Assembly (NCBI GenBank): GCA_021292105.1
Contig: CM037874.1
Coordinates: forward strand, 29,247,300-29,311,299
DNA from: Anadara kagoshimensis
Taxonomy: Eukaryota; Mollusca; Bivalvia; Arcoida; Arcidae
Direction: 5' to 3'
DNA: 64,000 bases
Position numbers and translations under genes: made by a program. The first letter of the stretch is position 1. Each line of letters opens with the position of its first letter. Positions 1 to 11,749 of this stretch are shown here, one piece after another. The notes below the pieces were generated by a model. That model worked only from the letters and a program-made list of their open reading frames with translations, had not been told where the DNA came from and searched no databases.

Positions 1-128
1 TGTTGCTTATTTATATTTCTTGTATTTTTTTTTCTTTTCAACCAAAATGTTATTCTTATAGGTATTTTTCTGTAACAGTTTATCATTTAATGTGTTGCTG
101 ATTGTAATTAATTACATTTATGTTGTAG

Positions 129-3100
129 AGTCCTTTTATAGAAAGTGCTGATGAAGAAATACAGTCACAAATACAAGGAGGTAATAAATACTAATAGATA
201 CATAAAGTTTATTTTTATTAAAAATTTACTATAAAACACTTAACTGTATTATTTTTAGTATGTATGACTTATAATTTTGGTAAATTTACATGGTGTGGAC
301 TTGAATTAATGTAAATCTCATGGTTCAACTTATACACTGAATGGCATTTAATTTATTTGATAAAACAACATTTAACCATTGAACTGTCTAGAAATGGCAT
401 TTATACTGCTATAACTTCCATTGCCGTGCAAAGCAAACTGTATAATGTGCATTATGATTAGTTTGCTTTGCACTGCAATGGACGTTATAGCACTATAAAT
501 GCCATATCTGGACAGTTCAATGTATATATTTACATTTCGCTTTTTTGAAAATCTTATTAAAGCAGACGCTAACAGCGTCAGCTTTATTGCGATCAGGAAG
601 ATTTGACCGGAAGAAAAACATCAGCGCCATATATTCCACTATCGGCAAAAATGTGCGTAAGTTTGCACACGGCACTGTACTTCACAGAAAGACATCGACA
701 CTAACGTTCGTGATACTCGATGAAATAAAAAAATAATAATAACGTAAATTCCATATAGAATCTATGAAATACATCTACTATTTTATAAATAAATAATAAT
801 TTTAAGGTCTTACAATCAATTATTATAAAAGACATCACAGGACGCAAAGTTCCGGGAATTCCCATTGTACATGCATATATAATTACTGGGCAATGGATTT
901 GATTGGTCAGTGGGCGGAACATTCACAAATTAGATTTCACGTTAAATTAAAATGACACTTTCAAACGATATTTTGGCTACTGAAGCATATAAATGCAATA
1001 AATAAAAATATTTTTTTTGTGGTTAGGCTAAATAAATAATTTCACGTCGTCCGTTTATAAAATATTGAGTAGATCTAGAAGATCGTAGGATGGTTAAACT
1101 AGCCCGTATGTAAACAAATATAATTTTTACATCGGCGATCTTTAAATGTAACTGTTGTTTCTTGTTTTTCCCCCCTTTACATCAATTGAAAATTACGGCC
1201 GAGTTGAGCATCATAATCGGGATTTCAGTTTAAAATTTATCCGGGAAAATCGGGGATATTGTGTGAAAATTCAGGACAGAATTTTCACCACTTTACGAGA
1301 AGCAAAATTAGCGTGTATCAGCATTAATCGTTCATCATATTGTATTGTAAATTACAGTTCAATCTGAATGCAAATTTTATATAGCGACCACCCGTGTCTA
1401 CAACATGCAGTCACTTTTAAATGCCATCCTCGGGAACACAAAAATTATTGAATAAGTGTAAAAACAGTTTCAATCCATAAATAGTTTCAATAGTTTCAAT
1501 CCACGTGTGTCATGATAAACTTGCACGGACAAAATGGAAAGTCCGAGATTGTGGTATTCTTACCTTAAAAATCCCGGTGGTCACTTGATAATAATAATTA
1601 ATCCGTGAATTAGAACCTGATGTTAATAAAATTCTCACTCTGAATAAATAACAACACTTATACACACTTTGTCAACTATAAATAGAACAGTGTCTGGTTC
1701 TTCAGACGTATTGATTTTATTCACCTTTTAGTCAGTTAGTGGGGCCCACAGCGGGAGTAAATTACCTGGACATTTAAAATCAGTAAAATAAAATTATCCA
1801 ACCACCTAATAATATTTAAATTCAAAGTAATTTTATTGCAGCAGAGGATAATGTTGGACATTTCAGTTATCCAAATAATAATAAATTTATTATCAATTAA
1901 TCATATTAAGAAATATTGCCCCCTTTTGTACACCATTCTTGTCAACAAACTTCTGAAAGACAGTTACCTGGACAACTTCTGTTATTGGGAGATGCAAATT
2001 GTTAGCTTAGGGGCGATAGGATGTGTCAGAATTGTTTATAGCAATTCAGGCTTTTGAAGCTCACTTGGTCAATTTATATGAATTCCACAATAACTTTAAC
2101 TACATTTAAATTTACACTAAAACAAAGATTTATTTTTTTTAATTTTGTTTTATTTTTTTCTTCAAATTAATTGTGAATATAGTGAATTAAATAAATGACT
2201 TAAACATTGGAAAGGAAAACAAGTTTATGTGTCAAATGCAAATAAAGGGAAGTAGCTGGTCATGGTGAAGGTTTTTTATGCGATGATGACACTTGATGAT
2301 GATGTGGCATGATGATCTGATGAAAATAATGATAATAGTGGTGACATTCAGTTCTGCTGATGATGATGACGGTGACGATGATGCTGATGATGTCACCATG
2401 ATGTCAGATGATGATAAGACATTAGAAGCTATGATGATGATGTTGATGATGATGGTGGTTGTGACACTAGTTCAGTTGATGCCGATAATGATGATTATGA
2501 TGAAGATGATGACAATGGTGGAGGTGATGACATTAAGTTCTGCTACTGCCAATGATGATGATGATGATGACGATGTGACATAAGCTATGATGATGATGCT
2601 GATTATGATGATGATTATGGTGACATGAGTTCTGTTCCTGCCCATGATGATGATGATGATGATGATGAAGTAACCACGTAAATAATGTGACACATGTTCT
2701 ACTGCTGCTGCTGCTGATGATGATAATGGCGATGATGAAGATGTTAATGATGGTGGTGATAACATCTGCTCCTGATAATTATGATGATGATGATGTCACA
2801 ATGTTGATGATGATGATATGATATGAAGAGTTGTGATGATGATATTGTGATATGAGGAGTGATGATGATGATGAGGAGGATAACTTCACAATGTTGATGA
2901 TGTGACATGATAAGTTATGATGATGATGGTGATGAAGATGATAATGATGCTGGTGATGACATATGATGATGATGATGGCGATGTCACAATGTTCATTATG
3001 ATGTGACATGATGATGATGATTATGTGACATGATGATGATGATGATAAGACAGGATGATGATGAAACCAGTTAATGATGCAGCAAGGAGATTTATGATGA

Positions 3101-6100
3101 CTGGTGGTAGTGGTGGTGAAATGAGTTCTACTGTTGCTGCAGCTGATAATGATGATTCATGGTGATGGTGATGTAGCATGAGAATTTGTGATGATGTTAA
3201 TAAAAATCAGACCAGAAAATTGAAGTCTAGATCATTTGCATTAGAACCAAAATCAGATTTCTTTGTTACTTAAATTTAATTAAAATGACAGACGACATAA
3301 GACAATGCATGTGAGGAATTAGATGTATTGTAAACTGAATTGTTTAAAGTATATGAATGTTTTATAGCAAGGCGTTAATTGACATTTCTTCTCCACTGTA
3401 TTGACTAGAAATTCAAACCCAGGGATTTTGACTCTCTTGAAAGTTTTGTTTCCTTACTGTCCCAAGGATGTTAAACAATATATATATTTATTTTTTGTGT
3501 GTATGTTAATTTTCCCATCAGTTCAATATTGAATTAAATAAAATGGATTGAATACACAATTACCAATCATTTCTTTTCAGTGATAAGGTTCTTTGCAATC
3601 AATGAGCCGTCTGCTTTTAGTACTTTCAGTACTTTGATTTTTGTTTTTGAATCCTGAAATAGATTTAAAACACTCGTGTCATGTACGACATGCAATTCCA
3701 GTTGCTGGAACATCCAACCAATGACGTCAGTGGTATAGGTGTAAACAAGAGATGAGTGACATCACATAAGCAAATGTAATTATAGTCCTATAACTTCATT
3801 TGATCACAAACAGAGTTTAATACAATCAAACATCATAAATGTAAATATGAAGAATTCCTTTTATATTTTACAGTTTGTCTAAAGAAGACCGAATGTGCAG
3901 CAGAGTGTATATGTCTGAAAGCTTTGAATTGTGTCCAGCCATCTGTAGCTTTAGGAAGTTATACTGTCCACTGGAGGAGGTCAGTTTATTATGTTTATGT
4001 TTCTCTGGACTTGTAATTCTTATAAAACATGAAGAATTTATGAAATGCCAAACATAAAACATATTTATATGTAGCAGTCTGGGTAGCTCAGTGGTAAAGC
4101 ACTCGCCAATAGTGTGGGAGGTCCCAGGTTTGATCCCCAGTCCAACCCTGCATATTTTTTCTCTTTCCTATTACATTTGGGGCTTGTCTGACCCTGGGAA
4201 GAGGCCATCCATCAAGTTGGTCCCAGGTTGGAATCTAGTAGTTTTGATTCAAGGGATTTGAATCGAAACGAGGAAGGGAGGAATGTAGCAGTCTGGTTAG
4301 CTCAGTGGTAGAGCGCTCACCTCTAGTGCAGAAGGTCCTGGGTTCGATCCCCTGTCTGACCCTGCATTTTTTTCTCTTTCCTATTACATATAATTTTTCC
4401 CACTGTTGATCTTTTATGAAATAAAGCCTGTTTTGATTAACAAATTATTTTATGTAAAAGGAAAACCAAGTGATGCTCCTTCAAACTAACAAAAATTATA
4501 GCTATTTGTATAATGTAGCATTTTTGCTTACAAATCATGTTGTATACTGGGAAAATGATTCAAGAAATAAGAATACTGGAAATCAGGAATTTTGTTGTAA
4601 GTCATTTTTTGAGAGTACAATGTACAGTACTTGCATTTCCTTATATTTGCATTCTTTTAGTGTGTGCCCTCGGATGACATGCTTATGACGGAAATCACCT
4701 TACCTTTAAATATTTACAATTGGTTTTTTTTTCATGTCTACTTATTCCCAAAATTTTACAGGTAAATAAATTAAACATGTAAGTTTTTCCAATTTATAGC
4801 AGTCAGCTGTAAATGTCAAATTACAAAATATAAGAGTAAGTTTACATCAGATGAGAAAATCACATGAATTTTGAATCCTTTATTTATAGGAAAACCGAGG
4901 ATACAGATGACCTACCATTTGTGATGACATCATTTCCTCTTCCCACAGTTAATGTAGAGCACATTCCAATGTCTATAGAGCTCAAACTTCCAGCATTTGG
5001 CAAGGTTAAAACTCTATTGCCCCTATACTACATCATTCATAACAGGACACCATATCCACAGGAAGTGGAAGTTACCATGGAAGCAAATGATCATTTTATG
5101 TTTGCTGGTAACAAACAGGTAACTCTCTCATAAGATATAACTTAAACATGAAAAAATGCTATACATGTGCAACAAAGCTGTAATGGAATACCCTTTTGTA
5201 TTATATGTTTAGTCTTCAAAAAGAATGGTTTGTGCAACTTTTTCAGGTGCCTAGTGTAAGAAAGAAATTCACTTAGAAATAGTACTCAACAGACAACTTA
5301 CATAGTTTTTATGTTACCCAATATTTACTCTATATAAAGCCAAAAAATAACTTTGCACACAACTTAAATAAATTTTTGCAAATCTGGACAAGTGGACAAG
5401 GGGTTATGTTTCATTTGCTGATTAGAGTTCAAAGAAATATTTCATATCGACAACATAAACATTTGTACATAAACAGTCAAACCTGTCTAGTCTGCCCAAG
5501 GGAACCAGCAAAAGTGGCCTTTGTGGGCAGGTGGCCTTTATATACAGGTTCAAATAATATGAATTAAGAACAATTGGAATATAATTTTACTGGCCTTTAT
5601 ATAGAGGTGGCCTTTAAGGCAGGTTGGACTGTACAGTAATCACTGCCATTTCTATTTCAATCAATGGATATATCAGAATATCTGATGTTGTATCCAGAAA
5701 ATACCCTAAACAGTGTTTTCTTTTTCTTTTGTAGTTTCATTTCAGAGTATTGCCAGGTAAACCATTTAATCTAGCCTACAATTTGTTCCCATTGGTGGCT
5801 GGTCAGGTGGCTTTACCCAAGATTCACTTCAACATGCTGCGTTATCCAGGAACGATGGATTCTATAGTACAGAAAATGCTGTCCACTCATATTTTCATCA
5901 AGGTAATTCATTAGAATAGTCTTAAATACAGAAGTTTATCCTCTTAAGCTGCCCTATCTGCATTTTAGATAAGTCATGTTAAGGGGTTTGTTTGATAAAG
6001 TTTACTTAAAGTATCTTTATATACAAGATCATCTGTCTAGAATGGGACAAATGTGGGTGCGTGGATTAGCTTTTCAGTTTTAGTTTTTACATTTGTTTAT

Positions 6101-6840
6101 ATTAATCAGTTAAATATTCCACACCTTTAGCCTTAAGTAATTGATGAAATTACATTTTTTATTGTATAATGTGACTAACTTTGCTTTTGGTTTGTGATTT
6201 GGACATGAAGCAGTATGTTTTTGTTCAACTTTTGGAATTGTGATTTGGACATGGACCAGTATGTTTATGTTTGACTTCTGGGGTTGTGATTTGGACATGG
6301 GCTGGTATGTTTGTGTTTGACTTTTTGGCTTATGATTTGGACTTGGACCAGTATAGATACATGTATATAAGATGAAAGAGAAAGAAAAGATTCTGAAAAA
6401 TGATTGTGAAGATTGTGCCACAATATTGATCAAAATTCTTATCTCCTCTTTGATTAGAGATATTCAGTGGTTTCAGTAAAGCCATCAAGGTGACGGAAGT
6501 TGTCTGCTACTTTCATGAACTTACCCTGTAGATTAAGTTTGTCACGTATTTCCACTAAGTTTATATTTTCTGAATATGCTTTTCAATACATATTACTTCA
6601 TACTTGCTGCATACTTTAAGAAAGTTGCCTTGTTCTTGAAAATTTACTGAAAGGGCTGTAATCATTTACTGCGTCATGATGAAGTCTTCAATATAACACA
6701 AAGTGTTCTTGAACTCAAGTGATTAGACATCCCCTAACACCACAGTTTTAGCTGTATTTTAAATAAAGTTTACAGAAGTTTACTGCACAGATTTTACTTT
6801 TTAATTTCAGCCTACTGGTAAAACATTAAACATTGGATAG
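129..6840 (+). CDS. TRAPPC11: TRAPPC11, C-terminal exons (trafficking protein particle complex subunit 11); 5' part lies before the window
   Basis: Five exons read as one frame: 129-180, 3874-3979, 4890-5118, 5735-5902 and 6811-6840. All have GT/AG borders and compatible phases, giving 194 residues plus TAG. The family subunit belongs to TRAPP III, which tethers vesicles between ER and Golgi and acts in autophagy. The translated stretch matches the C-terminal gryzun-like beta-rich region of animal TRAPPC11. Landmarks are 'AAECICLKALNCVQPSVA' (exon 3874, in a frame different from the longest ORF there), 'VEHIPMSIELKLPAFGKV', 'EVTMEANDHFMFAGNKQ' and 'LFPLVAGQVALPKIHFNML', ending '..THIFIK-PTGKTLNIG'. 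The human protein is about 1,130 residues, so only the last sixth is here. Possible poly(A) signals are ATTAAA at 6914 and AATAAA at 7731. Nothing looks broken. The exon 129-180 start is the least certain border, because GTAG|AG and GTAGAG| are both possible; phase favours 129. Confidence 0.9.
379..520. repeat. foldback (hairpin) MITE-like element in TRAPPC11 intron
   Basis: The left arm begins TTGAACTGTCTAGAAATGGC. The right arm, reverse-complemented, begins TTGAACTGTCCAGATATGGC. The arms stay matched for about 60 bases, through CATTGCnGTGCAAAGCAAACT, around a short loop at ~440-458. There is no coding content. I cannot assign a superfamily. Confidence 0.75.
521..2280. other. intronic DNA, no gene recognised
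   Basis: This is TRAPPC11 intron sequence. It is AT-rich, with a slightly more GC-rich island at ~545-720 and a short open stretch at 1155-1367 (70 codons, TTG start) that matches no family I know. I see no exon with good splice sites and no conserved motif. Confidence 0.5.
2281..3196. repeat. degenerate (GAT)n-rich array, about 0.9 kb
   Basis: The stretch is dominated by GATGAT and its variants (GATGAC, AATGATG, GGTGATG), broken by recurring ~100-150 bp spacers such as 'gtgacatnagttctgctnctgc'. Those spacers recur at ~2340, 2530, 2625 and 2690, so this looks like an old higher-order minisatellite built on a GAT microsatellite. Open frames on both strands here are low-complexity artefacts. 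Confidence 0.85.
4071..4387 (+). repeat. dimeric tRNA-derived SINE (family A)
   Basis: Two head-to-tail units start at 4071 and ~4284 with GTAGCAGTCTGG. Each has a pol III A box (TAGCTCAGTGGTAAAGC or TAGCTCAGTGGTAGAGC) and a B box (GGTTTGATCCC or GGTTCGATCCC). These are followed by a tail ending TTTCTCTTTCCTATTACAT. The body between heads (4160-4283) is shared with the copy at 18196-18531. The cloverleaf is not intact, so this is a SINE and not a tRNA gene. Confidence 0.8.
5474..5631. mobile_element. short TIR element (MITE), Tc/mariner-like termini
   Basis: Ends read CAGTCAAACCTGTC and, reverse-complemented, CAGTCCAACCTGCC. The inside has repeated 'ggcctttatat' blocks. TA follows the right end at 5632, while the left flank is not a clean TA. 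Related fragments lie at ~30030-30110 and ~40600-40705. It is non-coding and sits in a TRAPPC11 intron. Confidence 0.5.
6187..6352 (+). repeat. ~58 bp tandem repeat, about three copies
   Basis: The unit 'tttgtgatttggacatg..gtatgtttntgtttgactt' recurs at ~6190, 6238 and 6288, with a partial copy at ~6328. It lies in the last intron of TRAPPC11. The same phrase 'gtgatttggacatggattggtatgtttg' ends the interspersed repeat found at 9124, 9917 and 27668. Confidence 0.7.
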
Positions 6841-7259
6841 ATGAAGTGTAGAAGATGAGTTATTAACTAATCACGTGGACAATATTTGTGTCATTTTTAC
6901 ATGTGTATGTGCTATTAAATTATGAACTGCTAAAAAGGAATCCAGATGATTGTTCATCAGTTAAATATGTCCAAGCTAGTTGATGACTTATAGACTGTTA
7001 TCAATGAATAGCTATACATCATTATATTATCATGTTGCAGAATTGAAATATTGAAGTTTTGTGGTACATGTATTTCAAAGTAAATCCTAACTTATGTAAC
7101 AAAATGTTTTCTTTCTTGGGGAGATAATTTTTTAGTGGAAACAGTAAGCATCAAGCTTGAAGTAAGCTTTAACAATTTTATTTTGAAGTATTTCAATCTC
7201 AATTCAATCTGTAATGGTATGACCTGTTTTAAATAGATTTAATAATTTATGGATGGTAG

Positions 7260-7265
7260 TATATA

Positions 7266-7325
<60 letters not shown>
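7260..7325. repeat. (TA)n microsatellite
   Basis: An alternating TA run of about 60 bases, nearly uninterrupted. Confidence 0.95.
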
Positions 7326-7327
<2 letters not shown>

Positions 7328-7730
7328 ATGTTTGTAATCAGGACTTTCTACATGTGAAAACATGAACTGTGATAACTCTAGGGATTTGTGCAATAATACT
7401 CTACCCTGAAGCCTGTTTGTGAATTTGATAAAGAAGGTGCATTTTGTTGATGACGGTGATTGAAACAGAATAGCTTGGTGAAGAAAAACAGACACTTTTG
7501 ATACGGTAAACCCTCAAATAAATGCCACCAATTTTGTCATTAAAATTGGGTTTGGCGATAAATAGGGAGTGGCTTTGAAAGAATATATAGAAGTCATGGA
7601 TTTTTGGACTTTAAATTAGTGTGGTGAAGTGAGGTGTCAAAATTATTGATAGGAATTACAACAAAATTTTAATCTAGATTGTTTTATGATTATTGTTAAT
7701 TATGTACATGTACCTTTTGATTAAATATGA

Positions 7731-7736
7731 AATAAA
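7731..7736 (+). terminator. candidate poly(A) signal for TRAPPC11
   Basis: AATAAA followed by GT-rich sequence (ggtatattttgtcagttgttg). It lies ~890 bases after the stop codon, and the weaker ATTAAA at 6914 is an alternative. Confidence 0.3.
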
Positions 7737-9123
7737 ACCTATGTAATATTACTCTGACAGCGTTTTATGAACTTGGTATATTTTGTCAGTTGTTGAATGG
7801 AGTGGCAGTTGAGCCATTCAAATTCCTCTAGAAAGAGTATTGTCATTTGAAGTTCTGTTGTAGGACTGTTATAGGACAAAGGAACAGGTTAAACTAATGA
7901 AAGTCCTGAAAATTGAAACTTGTAGGCTTCATCAGTAGGAAACAAGACTGATTAATTTGTTATCATGGAATTCTAGGTTGAAAGTCAAAGTCACATTTCA
8001 GCTTTGCTTCATAATTCTTGAACAGTGCAAGGGATTTTCATTAAACTTGTCACAAATGTTTGTCTTGTTGAGATCTGTAGAGCAGGACATTAGGGATATA
8101 CTGTGAACACAAAATGAAGCTGCTGCCGTGCTCAGTAAAAGATCTATAGCACTGATATTACACATAGAAGTCTGCTATAATTCACTGCTATAAACATGAT
8201 AAAAATGTCATTTGTGTTTACTATGGGTGGTAAAATTTATAGCACCACTCTTTGCCGGTATGACATCGCATTAAAGAAAATTATGTTGAAGCTTTCAAAC
8301 TTTATTACCCCCTCAAAAGCCTATCATAACTAAAGCATTCTCTTTAAGAGACAAATAGTCCCCTGTCCCCAAATAGCCTATGGGAGTCATATCTAAGAGT
8401 TGACCCAGTGACCTTTGGCCTATACATCTTTTGGTATGCAACACATCACCTCATTTTGGTATATTGTGTCAAGTTTGATCAAAATCCATCCACAGATGTG
8501 GTAGTTCTTGAGTGGACATGATATTGGGAGGACAAACAAGTTGGCCCCTATATAAACACCTGGCCCCTTTCCCTTTAGAGGAATTCTAACCACTCACTGC
8601 ATTTATTATAGTTTATAGAAACTTGCTGAATACCATGAACTTGGCAGGTATAAAGGCCAACAAGAACATGTCCAAGCAAAGACGGTCCAAATATTCCTGA
8701 ACTATAAAACAAGGCAAACACATTATTGAGGGCTCCCGACTTTGGCACAATTGCAAAATTAATATCAAAGATTATCATGGTTGAATTTCATGTACTTTTG
8801 TTGCGTCCTAACTACTATTTACTTCTATACAGAGTTTCCTTTTAACCATCGTTCCAGAACCTATAATATAACAGCATTGAATTATGTCCATACCAGCAAC
8901 CTATAGATTTAGGATTATATATTTCTGTCTATACCCAACAAAAACGTGATACTTTATAGATGGTGAATCGAATTTGACTAAACTTTCACAGATAAAACAT
9001 TATACAAAAGATATTTGGACGATTTGAGAAGTAGGCCGAATCACTGCGAAATATGACCATTTGAGATTGGAATACGGGAAGCCATGTTCCTTTCACACAA
9101 TACTGATTACAAATTGTTTGGCT

Positions 9124-9275
9124 GTAGCTAACTAAACAGGAGGTGCTTACTCTTCCGGAGCACCCGGCCTCACTTTCTGGTGGAAGTTCACGTGTCTAAC
9201 CTGACTTGTCAGCTCCAAAGTGTTTGCTTCTTAATTGTGATTCAGACATGGATTAGTATGTTTGTTTTTGATAAA
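9124..9275 (+). repeat. interspersed repeat (family E), copy 1
   Basis: Text 'ggaggtgcttactcttccggagcacccggcctcactt ... ttaattgtgattcagacatgg'. Closely similar copies occur at 9917-10060 and 27668-27815 on the plus strand and 57738-57900 on the minus strand. It is non-coding, with no clear tRNA head. Confidence 0.65.
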
Positions 9276-9916
9276 ACAAGCTCAACAAAAAGACACAACT
9301 GATGACTTTCGGTCGTGTAAATTGATTTAGTACATCACATGTTAATTATTTGAAAAATAATCTTTTCTTTATACGTATCAAGCAGAATTTATGCAGAACA
9401 TTGGTAAATATTTAGAGAAGACTTGCCATTCAACTCCACAAAAGATATATAGATGGCGATCTATCTCTTAATAATCCTGTAGTTAGAGATTATGTAAATT
9501 CCATCTAACCCAGTGAGCTTGAAATAAAAGATACGACTGATTCTTTAAGTTATGCTTCATAGTAAGCCTCATGCATCAATTATGACGTCTACGAAAAGCT
9601 ACATACATGTATGCAGCAATATATCCGCTCCTTCTGTTTATGGTGTATTTGTTTCTCAATACGCTATGGCAGAACGTGTTCACACAACAGGAACTTTAAA
9701 ATATACTGTGTGACAATGAAACAAGCTGCTCACAAATAAATGGTTGACGCAGGGATATTGCAAGTCTATGCTATCAAAGTCCTCAAAAGGTTTTATGTCC
9801 GTCATCACAATATTGTTAATAAGTAAGATGTTTCTGTGTCCAAAATTACTCTGGATATATTTGACATGCAATAAGGTCCATGGTCCTTTTATTTTTAATT
9901 TGACGGGTGCATTTAG

Positions 9917-10060
9917 ATAAACAGAAGGTGCTTACCCTTCCGGAGAACCCGGCCTCACTTTACCTGGTAAAAGTTCACATGTTTTTAAAAATTGGTTTGC
10001 CAGTGTTACAGTACTTTGCTTTGGATCTCTGGTTTGAATATGGATTGGTATGTTTGTTTT
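9917..10060 (+). repeat. interspersed repeat (family E), copy 2
   Basis: Shares 'ggtgcttacccttccggagaacccggcctcactt' with the copy 0.8 kb upstream and the same 3' end 'gaatatggattggtatgtttg'. Confidence 0.6.
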
Positions 10061-10142
10061 TATTTTATTTTTGTGTTCTACTTTTGAATTTGTATTTCAT
10101 AACAATTCAAAAATGGCACATGACAATTTGATTACTTCCTAT

Positions 10143-11135
10143 TTAGTCCGTGGGCTAGGTGGACCCACCGTGCACCCCCCCCCCCCCCCAGGATCCTCCG
10201 ACACCACTTTTTTCTGGTACCTTAGGGTGTCTAGTAATGGAATCGGGATGTTTCCCAGAAATAAGTTGGGATGCTCTTCATGAAAAACTTCAATATTTAA
10301 GAGTACCTGAAAGTTTTCAGTAAATTTCTCTATTAGGGGTAGGGGAACGTTTTTATCTTTGTTTTCAATATTATTATGCAGATACAGATCATATTTGGTA
10401 CCATTGTAAAGGGAACATGTTCAGCTTTTTAAAATACAAAGTTGGTTGATGTAGCTGCTTCTATGTCGTCACCATGACGTCATAAACACAAGTTTTGAGG
10501 AAAAACGCTATAAAATCGTGTCAATTTATCCTTTATAAAATTATTTCTGTACAGCATAATAAAACACATTAAGACAAAGTATGTTTCCATTTACTTAATG
10601 AATTGTAGTTATAAATGATCATATATTCTCATCTTCGATAAAAGACACCACTCTATTAGAAAAAATATATTAAAGATAGCCATTTTTTAAAAATGATCGA
10701 AACGGGGTAGGGGAACGTTTTTATCTTTGTTGTCGATGATATTATGTAGATATAGTCATATTTGGTATCATTGTAAAGGGAACAGCTTCAGCTTTTATAA
10801 AGTACAAACTTGATTGGTGTAGCTATTACTGTGACGTTTCTATGACGTCATAAACTCAATTTTTGAAGAAAAACGCTATAGAATCATTTGAAATTATACT
10901 ATATGAATTTATTTCTGTACCACCCAATAAAACACATTGAGACACTGTATGCTTTTCATTTACTTCATAAATTGTTGTTATAGATGATCATAATTCTCAT
11001 TTTAAAGAAAAGACGCCACTCTGTTATGAAAAATATATTGATTTAAAGATACCCTTTTATTTAAAGTTGATCGAATCTTAAGATTAATAGTTTTCACGAT
11101 TAAAGTGACCCAGTATGTTTCTTTGTATAAATAAT

Positions 11136-11209
<74 letters not shown>

Positions 11210-11660
11210 TATCATCATCATCATCATCATCATCAATATTTCATACATTCATGACAATACAAATTTACAAATATGCCCAACATCATCACCCATTATTCTA
11301 TAGCTAACAAAAAGCTTAATTAATAATCTTAGTTTGAGAATGACTTTAGTTCTTATCATTGCCATAGTGATTTAGCAGTTGGTTTATAATTAATGGTGGA
11401 GATATGCCACAGGGTTGTTATTTGCATCTAGAGCAGTGGAAACCTAACATACGTGTGATTTCTGCCGTAGGCTAGTTGTAGCGAAAATGAAACATATAGA
11501 ATATTTCTTTTGCCTCACTATCAAGACTCTTGCAGTGCCTCCTCTTAGCAACATTCAGAAACTGTACAGGTGAATTTGTGGGAGGTTTTCCAGCAGCTAC
11601 AGTCCCAGAGATGCAGTTCCGTCATGTTTTCAAACATTCATAAGCAAAATCATAGAATTT
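10143..11660 (+). repeat. left arm of a ~4.9 kb long-inverted-repeat element
   Basis: The arm starts TTAGTCCGTGGGCTAGGTGG, then 'acccaccgtgcac', a C-run (10175-10189) and 'ggatcctccgacaccact'. It is matched in reverse complement by 13570-15009 over nearly its whole length, including a duplicated internal block ('ggggtaggggaacgtttttatctttgtt' at ~10330 and ~10705). It holds an (ATC)n run of ~100 bases at 11136-11235. I found no clear target-site duplication outside the arms. Confidence 0.85.
11136..11235. repeat. (ATC)n microsatellite inside the left arm
   Basis: About 33 ATC units with one ATT interruption. The matching run in the right arm (13957-14016) is much shorter and is broken by 'gccataatgag', so the two arms have diverged by repeat expansion. 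Confidence 0.95.
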
Positions 11661-11749
11661 TTGAACATTATCATCCATCATCCTTATAACATATGCTCTA
11701 TCAGTACAATGCATTATAAAGACATAGTTCAAATAGTTCCTTGTACAAT

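Larger units (their letters stand above)
6841..9123. other. TRAPPC11 3' flank and intergenic DNA without a gene
   Basis: The likely 3' UTR follows the stop codon. It runs into a pure (TA)n run at 7260-7325 and a candidate AATAAA at 7731 followed by GT-rich DNA. From ~8290 to 8560 there is mollusc-style repeat text ('tcaagtttgatcaaaatccatccacagatgtgg'). I see no open frame with protein-like content. Confidence 0.5.

Noticed and set aside
545-736. Open frame with 'ALLRSGRFDR', resembling the second-region-of-homology motif of AAA ATPases
   Set aside because: No Walker A or B motif, no splice-consistent neighbours, and TTG start. The match is one short motif in an intron and is likely chance or an unrecognisable relic.
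2293-3009. Several ORFs of 76-97 codons on both strands
   Set aside because: They are translations of the GAT-rich repeat (runs of D, M, I, H and S) with no protein-like composition.
3875-4057. ORF 'MSKEDRMCSRVYMSESFELC' as the TRAPPC11 reading frame
   Set aside because: Phase from the upstream exon and family similarity ('AAECICLKALNCVQPSVA') select the adjacent frame, which ends at the donor at 3980.
4075-4145. tRNA gene candidate (A and B boxes)
   Set aside because: Acceptor arms do not pair, the unit is repeated in tandem with a shared tail, and related copies are dispersed. It is a SINE head. The same applies to heads near 18203, 19490, 20160, 32125, 46115 and 62155.
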